Virus record (IMG/VR): IMGVR_UViG_3300048587_001155
Coordinates: 1-64,000 of that record
Strand: one strand, 5' to 3'
Length of the DNA: 64,000 bases
Source: a virus
The position numbers were made by a program, and so were the translations under genes. Below are positions 16,118 through 24,328 of the stretch, piece by piece. Under the pieces are notes generated by a model. That model made no database searches and had not been told where the DNA came from. It saw nothing but the letters and a program-made list of their open reading frames with translations. Every line of letters starts with the position of its first letter. Position 1 is the first letter of the stretch.

Positions 16118-18320
16118 GCAAGATATTCCGTTTCAAACCGAAGGACGCTTGCTGCAAGAGCTAGGGCTGCGACTCGTCGCTAGTCCGCAGGTCGCACTTG
16201 TCGAACTCATTAAAAACGCTTACGACGCCGATTCGCCAATATGCGATGTTCGGTTAGAGGGCCAGAGAACGCTGATCGTTGAAGATCACGGAAGCGGTAT
16301 GACGCTTGACGATTTTCGAAACAGATGGATGCGAATCGCGACATCTGACAAGGCGACTCTTGCTACGTCGCCGAGGTTCAAACGTCCGCTCACTGGCGCA
16401 AAAGGTATTGGCAGATTCGCCGTGAGATTTCTGGGGAATCATCTCCATCTGACGTCAGTTGCATACGACAAGAGTCGAAAACTCCTCACTCAACTTGACG
16501 CCGATTTCAATTGGACCGCTCTCGATCGAGAAAGAGACATCTCTCACGCAGTTGTTCATTGCAAATTGATTGCAGCACCAGCCGGCGCACAAACGGGAAC
16601 CGTATTGCGAATTAGCTCTTTACGACAAGAAGTCGACTTTGCCCGCGACCAGTCCTTACGATCGGATGTCCTCCAAATCGTCACGCCTTTGCAGGGGTTG
16701 GATCGCGGTAAATTTGCGACGGAAAATGGAGTAGGAAGCGCCGATCCTGGATTCAAGGTAACACTTCCCGGTACCGATTCAGACGAGAATCTCGACCTCG
16801 CAGAACTCGTATTGAATAACTATTGGGCAAGATTGACTGTCGAACTTGTTGGAGCGCGTCTCAAGATAAAGGTGCACCTACACGAGTCTGGTGAAACGAG
16901 CGAACTAAATCTGCGTGTCGCAAGCGTCATCTCCAAAGGTTTCTTTGCCGATATCCGTTACTTCCCGCGTCGCAAGGGAGTTTTTAGCCAAAAGGGTATT
17001 GATGGACGGAAGGCATGGAACTGGGTTCGAACGAACTGCGGTATTAAAGTCGTTGACCACGGCTTTCATATTCATCCATATGGATTCAAAAAGGACGACT
17101 GGCTGCATCTTGATCATGATACGTCACACAATGAGCGGCAATGGAGCACACGAATTGCCCAAGAGCATTTTCCGATTAACCAGCTGATTCAGAAAGACCC
17201 GGCCATTAACCCTGCTCTGAATCTCGCATCAAATTTTCAGGTAGTTGGCGCCGTATTTATTGAGACAGCTCGTGACGCAGGAAATAAAGATGTAATCGAT
17301 TTATTACCTGCAATGGATCGCGAGGGCTTACTCGAAAATCAGGCTTTCCTTCAGTTAGTTGAATTCGTGAGGAGTGGGCTTGAATTTCTTGCGCATGTTG
17401 ACAAGCGTGCTCTCTTGAAGAAGCTAGAAATGGATGCGAAGCTTGCGGCCAAGTCGGCCCGGAAAGACATCCAGCAAGCAATCTCCCATATTCGTAATAG
17501 TCCGACACTGACATCTGCCGACAAATCGAGGATTGTCAAGCAATACGCATCGCTCGCTGCGCAAGTCGAGAAACAAGAGGAGTATTCTCAGCAAGCGCGC
17601 AGAGGCCTCGTTACCATGGGGCTGCTCGGCGTTGTTGCTGGATTTATGACGCATGAAAGTCGCGCAATACTTCATGATCTAGAATTAACCGTTTTGGCCA
17701 TACAACGACTGGCAAAGAAGGATCGATCACTCCAGAAGGACGCGGATCAGCTCGAGCATCGTCTAAACACATTTCGCGGGTATCTCGACTATTCTCGTTT
17801 ATTCATTCAAAGTGCACGGGTTCTACGCGATGAACCTCTAGCCGTTGCTAGCCAAATTCGCCGAATTATTGCGAACTTTGGCTCTGTTGCCAAAGATCGG
17901 GGCATCAAAGTGAGTATTGATGTGGATGAATCTGTAAAGACACCTCCGCTGCCGGTAACTGCTTACAGTGGCATCTTGCTGAATCTTTTTACCAATGCGG
18001 TGAAAGGAATTCTTGCAGCGGCCGGTAGCACTCCGAAGCCACTGATCAGCTTTCGATCGTGGAATGAACAGGATCGACATATCGTTGAAGTTGCTGACAA
18101 CGGTATTGGTATTCCACCGGAATTGAGACGAAGAGTGTTTGATCCTCTTTTCACCACCACTTCGGATGTCGGCAACCCGCTTGGATCCGGAATGGGCTTG
18201 GGCTTAACATTAGTCGAACAGGTTGTACGCGAATTTGAAGGAAGGATAACCCTTCTGGAAGTTCCGCCTCCGGGATTCAGCACGTGTTTTCGAGTCGTCT
18301 TTCCGAGGAAAGATAAATGA
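16098..18320 (+). CDS. Dual GHKL ATPase: MutL/Hsp90/MORC-like domain plus histidine-kinase-like domain
   Basis: The N-terminal 110 residues contain a GHKL nucleotide-binding site (ALVELIKNAYDAD at 33-45, VEDHGSGMT at 61-69, GAKGIGRFA at 100-108) of the Hsp90/MutL/MORC type. The C-terminus contains a second GHKL site of histidine-kinase type: N box (LLNLFTNAV, near 627), G1 (VADNGIGIP, near 665), F box (FDPLFTTT) and G2 (GSGMGLGLTLV). Before it lies an H-box-like GFMTHESRAI with His at about 519. No membrane segment is visible, so it is cytoplasmic. The downstream receiver-like protein is an obvious phosphorylation or docking partner, which is inference. Confidence 0.85.
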   Translation: MPRVLSEQDIPFQTEGRLLQELGLRLVASPQVALVELIKNAYDADSPICDVRLEGQRTLIVEDHGSGMTLDDFRNRWMRIATSDKATLATSPRFKRPLTGAKGIGRFAVRFLGNHLHLTSVAYDKSRKLLTQLDADFNWTALDRERDISHAVVHCKLIAAPAGAQTGTVLRISSLRQEVDFARDQSLRSDVLQIVTPLQGLDRGKFATENGVGSADPGFKVTLPGTDSDENLDLAELVLNNYWARLTVELVGARLKIKVHLHESGETSELNLRVASVISKGFFADIRYFPRRKGVFSQKGIDGRKAWNWVRTNCGIKVVDHGFHIHPYGFKKDDWLHLDHDTSHNERQWSTRIAQEHFPINQLIQKDPAINPALNLASNFQVVGAVFIETARDAGNKDVIDLLPAMDREGLLENQAFLQLVEFVRSGLEFLAHVDKRALLKKLEMDAKLAAKSARKDIQQAISHIRNSPTLTSADKSRIVKQYASLAAQVEKQEEYSQQARRGLVTMGLLGVVAGFMTHESRAILHDLELTVLAIQRLAKKDRSLQKDADQLEHRLNTFRGYLDYSRLFIQSARVLRDEPLAVASQIRRIIANFGSVAKDRGIKVSIDVDESVKTPPLPVTAYSGILLNLFTNAVKGILAAAGSTPKPLISFRSWNEQDRHIVEVADNGIGIPPELRRRVFDPLFTTTSDVGNPLGSGMGLGLTLVEQVVREFEGRITLLEVPPPGFSTCFRVVFPRKDK

Positions 18321-19399
18321 AAAGTCTGAATATACTTCTCTTCGATGACGTGGAAGAGAATCTGCGTGAGGTTCAAGATCTTATTTCAAAAGAGCTTGGC
18401 GTTAAAGGGAAGGTGGAAGCATATCCTCTTGTTCGGAGAGAAACCTCTAAGCTGGGCGACCCGGAGCCATTCGAAGACATCATCGAGCGCGAGCTCAGGA
18501 AGCGTGCGGAGCCGGTCAGCCTAATAGTCGCAGACCGAGATCTATCGCGAGCCACAGATTACCGTGGACTGTCAGAACCAACCGTTCGCCGCGCCGCAGA
18601 ACGACTTGCGATACCGGAATGTGGCTATGCACGCGGTGAATCCGGGGACGCTATCTCATATTTGGATATTGGCGAGAAGAGAGAGGAGTGTATTCGCCTT
18701 AGCCTCACTCCCCAAGATGTGTTCGCTCGGAAGGTGGTCGACATCGCCGAAGGATTCGAATGGATGAAGGAGCAGGTCCCAAATGTAATGCAAAAGATGA
18801 AAGGCAGACAACCATCTCCGGCAAAGATACTCGCCGAATTGTTGGGAGTGCCCGATCAAGTTGAGAAAATTTCCCTCTTTGCTGTGGGCGATAAAAATCG
18901 ATTGGGTGACATCCCCAGACTTGGAAAATCTTCTTCAGACGAGAGAGCACGGAGGCTCGCCTATCTCTTGGGTTATTGGCTGTGGGACTCTGTCTTATTT
19001 TTTCCTGGGCTTGTAGTAAATGAAATAGCCGCATCAAGTTACTTGAATATCAGCGTAGAAGAGTTCAGAAAAAAGGATGTAGCAAGTTTATTCTCCGCGG
19101 CCAAATACTTGGGTCCGTTCTCCTACGCGAGAGGGCCTCTCTGGTGGCGCGGTAGGCTTGATTCACTACTCGGTGATTTCGAAGACGGAAACTCTCTAGC
19201 GACGACGAACCTCGGTCGAGAAGTCGCACCATGCTTATGCTCCGTAGATCCTTCGATACAGGCGGGCTTCGTTTGCGTACTGTCAAACAAACCTGTTAGT
19301 AGCAAAAACTCAACAGGCAAATTGCTTTGGTTGCCCCGAGGCGCCGATTTGGCTCGGGTGAGTCGCACGATGATCGATGAGTTTGGTCCATGGCTGTAG
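18317..19399 (+). CDS. Receiver-like domain protein with a large unknown C-terminal domain
   Basis: The N-terminus (LNILLFDDVEENLREV) has the beta1 hydrophobic strand and paired Asp (residues 10-11) of response-regulator receivers. LIVADRDLSRAT puts a candidate phospho-acceptor Asp at 73 or 75. The usual Lys of the fold is not evident. About 240 further residues (from LTPQDVFARKVVDIAEGF) match nothing I know; they have two hydrophobic stretches (AYLLGYWLWDSVLFFPGLVV) but no clear DNA-binding motif. Start and the previous stop overlap as ATGA, so the gene is translationally coupled to the ATPase gene. Confidence 0.7.
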   Translation: MKSLNILLFDDVEENLREVQDLISKELGVKGKVEAYPLVRRETSKLGDPEPFEDIIERELRKRAEPVSLIVADRDLSRATDYRGLSEPTVRRAAERLAIPECGYARGESGDAISYLDIGEKREECIRLSLTPQDVFARKVVDIAEGFEWMKEQVPNVMQKMKGRQPSPAKILAELLGVPDQVEKISLFAVGDKNRLGDIPRLGKSSSDERARRLAYLLGYWLWDSVLFFPGLVVNEIAASSYLNISVEEFRKKDVASLFSAAKYLGPFSYARGPLWWRGRLDSLLGDFEDGNSLATTNLGREVAPCLCSVDPSIQAGFVCVLSNKPVSSKNSTGKLLWLPRGADLARVSRTMIDEFGPWL

Positions 19400-19409
19400 A
19401 GAACGAGAT

Positions 19410-20105
19410 ATGTCACAATTTCCAGGACAAGCCCGGTATGCGGATCTCATTGCTTCATTCACTCGACACCTTCAGACTCCCTGTGGAATGATCGACATCT
19501 TTCCTAGATCCGAAGCTGAATGGTTTAGGTCTACCCAAAAGACGGCTTCACTTTCGGAATGGAAGTTCGAAATCGTAATGCACCTTCCGCGATGGAAGGC
19601 CAGGAGAAAGGAAGTTTATATTATCCTTCATGCAACCGAGACCATACAGCGAAGGTCTGGCGGGGCTGCGATAGTGACGAAATCCACCGTGCGCCTTTCA
19701 TATTGCGATGTTGAAGAAGAGTGCGAGCTCCTCCATTCAATTCACTATGACTTTGACAAAATAGTAGAAAAGCATCCTCTGTTCCATGCACAGGTAACGA
19801 ATGAAGCTCCTTCATTACCCGATGTAGCTCAACAGGAACTCGAGATCATTCTTCCAAAGCCGCGTTCTCCGCTTTTTAAATTTGCACGAATTCCAACTTC
19901 CGACATGACTCTCCCTTCGGCACTTTTGTGCTTAGCGGCAGATCATTGCGGAGACCAGGAAGCGTTTGACGCATTCCGCGAAAAGGTTATGTCACTTCGC
20001 GAGAAAATGCATTACGCCGATGCGTCGATGATTACGAATCATGTAAGTGGATCAAAATTACCAATTCTTTGTAGCTCGGTTTGGTTCGGAAAGTCGCCTG
20101 AGTAG
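19410..20105 (+). CDS. Hypothetical protein, fourth gene of the methyltransferase operon
   Basis: ATG 19410 lies 10 bases after the receiver-like gene with GAGA upstream. The 231-residue product is soluble and mixed alpha/beta (WKFEIVMHLPRWKARRKEVYIILHATETI; SIHYDFDKIVEKHPLFHAQV). I recognise no family or catalytic motif. The end of the operon is marked by a terminator about 180 bases on. The constant direction and short spacing suggest that it acts with the methyltransferase and the ATPase. Confidence 0.65.
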   Translation: MSQFPGQARYADLIASFTRHLQTPCGMIDIFPRSEAEWFRSTQKTASLSEWKFEIVMHLPRWKARRKEVYIILHATETIQRRSGGAAIVTKSTVRLSYCDVEEECELLHSIHYDFDKIVEKHPLFHAQVTNEAPSLPDVAQQELEIILPKPRSPLFKFARIPTSDMTLPSALLCLAADHCGDQEAFDAFREKVMSLREKMHYADASMITNHVSGSKLPILCSSVWFGKSPE

Positions 20106-20285
20106 CTGTTACGCGGCGATTTGAGGTCAAGCATCACTTGGAGTACAGACGAGGTGGTGAACCTAAGCAAGTTTCAGATGGAAGACAACGACTAATCGTC
20201 GAGTCTGCTGAGTTCACCCATTTCCGTTTGGTAAACCAAGCGCAGATATCGAGACTGAGTTAAGGTGAATTGACTGTTTGATCTT

Positions 20286-20326
20286 GGCCGGCGGTTTTGT
20301 GCATGGCCCGTCGGTCTCTTTTTTTT
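20286..20326 (+). terminator. Rho-independent terminator of the methyltransferase operon
   Basis: GGCCGGCGG (20286-20294) pairs with CCGTCGGTC (20308-20316) in a 9-bp stem with two G-U pairs, followed by TCTTTTTTTT. This is a standard intrinsic terminator on the plus strand, about 180 bases after the last gene of the operon; the gap between holds no gene. Confidence 0.75.
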
Positions 20327-20406
20327 AAGCTACGTTTCGTGAGCCCCGATCGGCATGGGCGAACGATGCGGGGGCGCAATCCTAGCTCATGTCGATTCGG
20401 GGTCTA

Positions 20407-20640
20407 CTACTTTGGCCGGTTCAAGCTCTGGAAGATGGCAAGCGCATCCTCAGCTTCCTGGCCGTGCAGATAGTGAGATTCCCCGCCACGATCCGGCGAA
20501 CTGCCGACAACAACCTCGAGTATCTTCTCTTCTTCGTCGAATTCGGCCTCGCGGATAAAAGCCGTGTTGATGAACTTCAGCTTGCGGGTCAGCCCGTTGA
20601 GTCCCTGCTCAGTCCTCGTGAACTTGATGAATGGCGGCAT
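20407..20640 (-). CDS. Small hypothetical protein, 77 aa
   Basis: On the minus strand the start ATG is preceded by GGGAGGA at ideal spacing. The product (IKFTRTEQGLNGL, KFINTAFIREAEFDEEEKILEVVVG, QEAEDALAIFQSL) looks like a compact beta-rich domain with a C-terminal helix, possibly a small planctomycete protein of unknown role. It is convergent with the methyltransferase operon and divergent from the TIR-like gene. Confidence 0.65.
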   Translation of the reverse strand: MPPFIKFTRTEQGLNGLTRKLKFINTAFIREAEFDEEEKILEVVVGSSPDRGGESHYLHGQEAEDALAIFQSLNRPK

Positions 20641-20739
20641 CGAATCCTCCCGTCGAGTTCTGTGATTTCTGACGGAATAACCGAATGAAGAGCGGATTTC
20701 GAGAGCATTCTGGACTACATTGGTGCATCGTTTGGGTTA

Positions 20740-20774
20740 GGCCGGCGGGTTATGGGACTCCGGATCCGCCGGCC
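20740..20774. repeat. Perfect 9-bp inverted repeat between divergent genes
   Basis: GGCCGGCGG (20740-20748) and CCGCCGGCC (20766-20774) form a perfect GC-rich stem with a 17-base loop, in the gap between divergently read genes. GTTTTA follows on the plus strand, which is weak for a terminator. The left arm is identical to the left arm of the terminator at 20286. Confidence 0.45.
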
Positions 20775-20892
20775 GTTTTACCCTCCGAAAACCCGGAATT
20801 CCACCTGTTGCGACTGATTCGACTTTTCTAAACTCCGTTCATTGGCTTCGGGTTGGACCCAAGCGTTATCGCTACTTCATGATGGAGGAGCC

Positions 20893-22128
20893 ATGCCACG
20901 TCAAACTACGACATATCGCGTATTAATTGCGTCACCTTCGGATTGTGAAGAAGAACGAAGATTAGTTCCAGAAGTCATAAGTGACTGGGTTGATGGCCAT
21001 TCGTTGTCGCTCGATATCACCGTATTGCCTGTCAAATGGGAGACGAATTCGGTCCCAGAATTAGGAGAGAAGGGCGCTCGGCCACAGGGAATAATCAACA
21101 GTCAACTTATCAAAGACTCCGATATTCTTGTCGCGATCTTTTGGAGCCGCCTCGGAACTCCGACAGGAAAAGCAGATTCCGGTACGATCGAAGAAATCGA
21201 GGAATTCCGAAAGGCCGGCAGACCGGTTCTCGTCTACTTTTCCCAAAAACCGGTACCAAACAATGTCGATACATCTCAGCTCGAAAAGCTTCGCGAATAC
21301 CGCGAACAAATTCGGCACGAAGGAATTTGTTTTGATTATCATTCGCTCGAGAATCTGCGAAACCTTCTATCCAAGCACTTAAACAGAGTGATCACCGAGC
21401 TTCATGAAGTCCATAAGCTGAGTCTCAAAAATCCTGTTAACGCAGAACCTATGGACGAGAGGCTAAAACGCTTTCGTGAATTCGCAGACGAGTTCGACTC
21501 TTTTCTTCGTGGATTCGAACTGAAATGGCACGCCGAACAAGAGGTCAGGCAGATCAATTTAAACAACGGAAAATCCCATTTATTAAGTGCGTATGATCAC
21601 GTTCACACATTGACCAGCCGCATCAAGTTTGGGTTAGATGAGATCAAAGAGCCATTGAAAGAAATATTAGTGAAGATTCGACAATTGCAGGACCATCACC
21701 TATTCGCGGACGGTGGCAGATCCATGGCTGAGTTCTGGGAACATGGCAATGAGATCATCAAAGACTTGCATGGCATATCCGGCAAAATCCGTGTACTGGA
21801 AAGACGATTGCTAGAACCTCAATCTGAAATCCCGCCCAATGCGCATCCCAATGACAGAGGCGTATCATTGTCAGAGCTTGCGGCAGAAATCATTCGTGAG
21901 GCGGTGAAAGATAAGAACGGAATGATTTTGGCGTATGGCCTGTTGGATGGCTGGCATGTGGCCACTAATCAACTCGACTTTGTTGAACCTGATGATCCTC
22001 GAAGTGAAGCAAAAGCACGCGCCGCGATAAAAGAACTTCAAGCAAATGGTTTAATCGAGCAGCGCGGAAAAGAGTCGTACGGAGTCACAGCGGCTGGCTT
22101 TGACTGGACCGACAAACAAAATCCCTGA
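20893..22128 (+). CDS. DUF4062/TIR-like domain protein with coiled coil and C-terminal winged-helix-like end
   Basis: Residues about 8-125 read RVLIASPSDCEEERRLV ... VKWETNSVPELG ... SDILVAIFWSRLGTPTG ... SGTIEEIEEFRKAG ... PVLVYFS, the pattern of DUF4062, a family related to TIR and nucleoside-deoxyribosyltransferase folds and often found in conflict systems. The Glu-rich SGTIEEIEE (96-104) is the likely active-site strand. The middle (200-310) is helical and charged; the end (AAIKELQANGLIEQRGKESYGV) resembles a winged helix. ATG 20893 follows GGAGGAG and is better than 20842. A role as a defence effector is inference. Confidence 0.75.
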   Translation: MPRQTTTYRVLIASPSDCEEERRLVPEVISDWVDGHSLSLDITVLPVKWETNSVPELGEKGARPQGIINSQLIKDSDILVAIFWSRLGTPTGKADSGTIEEIEEFRKAGRPVLVYFSQKPVPNNVDTSQLEKLREYREQIRHEGICFDYHSLENLRNLLSKHLNRVITELHEVHKLSLKNPVNAEPMDERLKRFREFADEFDSFLRGFELKWHAEQEVRQINLNNGKSHLLSAYDHVHTLTSRIKFGLDEIKEPLKEILVKIRQLQDHHLFADGGRSMAEFWEHGNEIIKDLHGISGKIRVLERRLLEPQSEIPPNAHPNDRGVSLSELAAEIIREAVKDKNGMILAYGLLDGWHVATNQLDFVEPDDPRSEAKARAAIKELQANGLIEQRGKESYGVTAAGFDWTDKQNP

Positions 22129-22132
22129 TGAA

Positions 22133-22157
22133 CTAAATTTAGCTCCCTCACTAAACC
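22133..22157 (+). repeat. 25-bp direct repeat, left copy
   Basis: This sequence begins CTAAATTTAGCTCC and ends CTAAACC; it recurs at 24169-24193 with 2 of 25 bases changed. It starts 5 bases after the TIR-like gene's stop. The palindrome CTAAATTTAG forms its left part. The two copies bracket a two-gene cassette. Confidence 0.75.
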
Positions 22158-22339
22158 AGAAACTGCGAGGTAACTAACGTCGAGGCCCCCGGCAAAAGGG
22201 GATCTCAGTAGAAAATAAATTCGGCATCGGAGGCGCGATACGATGGCTCGAAGTTTGATCCGTCGAAATTTTCGCCGGCTCCGTCGGTTACTCGCTCAAG
22301 CCTGTCGACCAACTAAGTCAGGATCACCGGAGAGTCAGC

Positions 22340-22795
22340 GTGTGCGTTCACCATGAAGACACAGTCCCCGGCCCTGTCCATCCTCACCATACAGCCATCA
22401 ACAACAGGTGCTATTTCTTTTACGACAAGCACCACAGGCCAGCCAACGTCGACGATGCTCAGTGGCTACCCGGCCTTCCGTCGGCAGAGGAATTTGGTGT
22501 GTTCGAGCGAGCGAATGAGCACGATCTGTCCACCAATGGGGGGGACTTGTTCGGCCTACGAATCCGAGAGGGACTAGTTTTGGAACTCGGGATGTTCGGC
22601 GAGCAGGTAGCCAAGTTCCCGTTCGTCTGTGGCAACATGCCGTGGCACGGGTTTCCACACTGGCCCTTAGCCACGAACGGTCTTGCTGGCGGCCGCACGT
22701 ATCCACCTCCGCGGAAAGTTCTGAAAAAAATGGAAGCGGTCGGACTCATTACCGCCACGCAGCGAAGGCGGCTTGAATCTGGAAAGCACGTATGA
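22340..22795 (+). CDS. Hypothetical protein, first gene of a repeat-bounded cassette
   Basis: GTG 22340 is preceded by GGAGAG at 8 bases. The 151-residue product has a His-rich N-terminus (MCVHHEDTVPGPVHPHH) and a conserved-looking core (GDLFGLRIREGLVLELGMFGEQ, NMPWHGFPHWPL). I recognise no family; metal binding by the His cluster is possible. Its stop overlaps the next start as ATGA, so the two proteins are probably made together and may interact. Local GC is higher than in the neighbouring island genes. Confidence 0.6.
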   Translation: MCVHHEDTVPGPVHPHHTAINNRCYFFYDKHHRPANVDDAQWLPGLPSAEEFGVFERANEHDLSTNGGDLFGLRIREGLVLELGMFGEQVAKFPFVCGNMPWHGFPHWPLATNGLAGGRTYPPPRKVLKKMEAVGLITATQRRRLESGKHV

Positions 22796-23922
22796 CTAGT
22801 ACCCCTTTTCGCCACATCCTCCACAAGTTACCTACCGTTATCACTTGGGCCGGCATCTGCCCCTGGACGAACACCTACTGTTTCGGGTCGGGAACGGGTA
22901 GAGTCGGCGTCTCGCCCGGTAGCCGTCGGACGCTTGGGAAGAAGGAGGTGCACCCGACGAAGAATGTCGATGTCGCCACCGCCCCCGTCAACGGTATAGC
23001 CTTTCTCGGTCGATTCGCGGCCGTGTCATCTCGCCACGAAATCGTCATCCTCCCACGTAGCGATCTCTACAAGAGTCACTTCGGACAGGTGGTGCTCACT
23101 CACGACAACGGCGCGCACGGCGTAGTGGCCGTCAACGCTATTCAGGAATTCGTTGCGCCGATTGGCGCCGGCGGCTTGGTTTGCCTCACAACTCGCCGCA
23201 AGAGCCGACCGCGCGTTAGGATAGAGCGGACGCCGGAGCGCAGCCTGAACTTTTACAAGGTCACGGTCGTCAGAGAGTACGAACCGAGGGCTCTACTAGC
23301 CGCCGCCTGCCGTAAAGGCGGTATCGCGGCCTTCTGCCTCACGCAGGGACAGCCGCCGTCAGCGATCACTCGCCACGTCTTCGGGAAGGGCGACATCGTG
23401 GACATCGTTGCCGTTGGCGAACCGCAGGCCTCGCATGGTGTCATCGGACTCAGCAAGGACGGATCGCTGGTTTGGATTCCAGACGTGCTCGCCAGTGCCC
23501 CTCCACGCACTATTTCTCCTCGCATCTCCATCGACACCGCATATTCCTTGCTATTGGTCAAAGGACATGGTTTAGTTCTGGCCGACAAGACCCTCTCGTG
23601 CTTGCCCTATCTGGTTGACGGTCTAGTTTCGGGGCGGGATTCGATCGACGGCTTTACCATTCCGTTCGAGGGCGACGAGTTGCTACCGGCGGCGGAGGGT
23701 TCGTTCTTCCTCCTCACTGACGAGGGGCCCAGAGAGTTCGAGATAGAGCAGTTTATCCAGGACGCTAATGCTCTGCACAACGCCGACGCTCGAGGACAGG
23801 TTCCACCGGAGCCTTACTCGGCAATTATCCGTGCTAATGTCAGCCAATACGGATACTTGCCAGCCGAGCTCGACTGGAACCGCGAGCCGGACGCCGCGTT
23901 CGACAAGGAGTTTGTCGGATGA
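22792..23922 (+). CDS. Hypothetical beta-rich protein, second gene of the cassette (possible beta-propeller)
   Basis: The 376-residue product is dominated by short hydrophobic strands with turns (GIAFLGRFAAVSSRHEIVIL, VIGLSKDGSLVWIPDV, TAYSLLLVKGHGLVLADKT), suggesting a WD40-like or other beta-propeller, though no canonical WD signature is present. There is no signal peptide. Coupling to the upstream gene through ATGA and a perfect terminator hairpin 200 bases downstream define a two-gene unit. The function is unknown. Confidence 0.55.
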   Translation: MTSTPFRHILHKLPTVITWAGICPWTNTYCFGSGTGRVGVSPGSRRTLGKKEVHPTKNVDVATAPVNGIAFLGRFAAVSSRHEIVILPRSDLYKSHFGQVVLTHDNGAHGVVAVNAIQEFVAPIGAGGLVCLTTRRKSRPRVRIERTPERSLNFYKVTVVREYEPRALLAAACRKGGIAAFCLTQGQPPSAITRHVFGKGDIVDIVAVGEPQASHGVIGLSKDGSLVWIPDVLASAPPRTISPRISIDTAYSLLLVKGHGLVLADKTLSCLPYLVDGLVSGRDSIDGFTIPFEGDELLPAAEGSFFLLTDEGPREFEIEQFIQDANALHNADARGQVPPEPYSAIIRANVSQYGYLPAELDWNREPDAAFDKEFVG

Positions 23923-24123
23923 TCCTCGGCGTGTAGTCACTGGGTACCGTAGAACGCCAAAGCATTCGCTGCAGCAATCGGCGGGGAGGGCTTTTGGGAG
24001 TTCAAAGTCTCCAAGGCGGCCGCCGCTGCTGAGCTTTTCTCATCGACGAAGGCCAGCCCTTGAAGAATCCAAACTGGTAACGGACCATCGGGATTCGGTG
24101 CTCGTGGCACCTCCTCTGTGTGG
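23923..24123 (+). other. Gap with a possible gene remnant
   Basis: No complete gene. In one plus frame the stretch 23951-24063 reads AAAIGGEGFWEFKVSKA... then AELFSSTKASP and a stop, with no start codon or ribosome site. This looks like the 3' tail of a lost gene, supporting insertion or rearrangement here. Confidence 0.3.
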
Positions 24124-24161
24124 TCGACCCCGTGTTTGGTTGAGCACGGGGTCGATTTATT
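24124..24161 (+). terminator. Perfect 11-bp terminator hairpin after the cassette
   Basis: TCGACCCCGTG (24124-24134) pairs perfectly with CACGGGGTCGA (24145-24155), with a 10-base loop and the T-rich tail TTTATTT. It lies just inside the right 25-bp repeat and closes the two-gene cassette. Confidence 0.6.
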
Positions 24162-24168
24162 TCCCCGT

Positions 24169-24193
24169 CTAAATTTAGCTCCGTCGCTAAACC
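24169..24193 (+). repeat. 25-bp direct repeat, right copy
   Basis: This is the second copy of the repeat at 22133-22157 (23 of 25 bases identical, same orientation). The two copies are 2,036 bases apart and enclose exactly the two-gene unit with its promoter region and terminator. A 7-bp inverted repeat (AATCCCG at 24200, CGGGATT at 24221) follows. Confidence 0.75.
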
Positions 24194-24274
24194 GTCCTAA
24201 ATCCCGCGATCCCGGGAAATCGGGATTATCGTTTGCCGAGAAGACGGTAAACTCATGGACGTGAGACTTCTGCG

Positions 24275-24315
24275 AACCCCTGGATTTGGAAACGAGTCGA
24301 GGGGTTGCTCTTTTT
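24275..24315 (+). terminator. Terminator-like hairpin
   Basis: AACCCCT (24275-24281) pairs with AGGGGTT (24300-24306), followed by GCTCTTTTT. It lies just before the next small plus-strand gene and makes an early start for that gene (24305) unlikely. It might act as an attenuator or terminate transcripts coming from the cassette. Confidence 0.45.
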
Positions 24316-24328
24316 CGAGGGCCAACCG

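Noticed and set aside
22398-22824. Minus-strand frames of 102 and 121 codons opposite the cassette's first gene
   Set aside because: They are antisense to a gene with a good ribosome site and coupling to its neighbour, and their sequences are Arg/Ser/Pro-rich filler.
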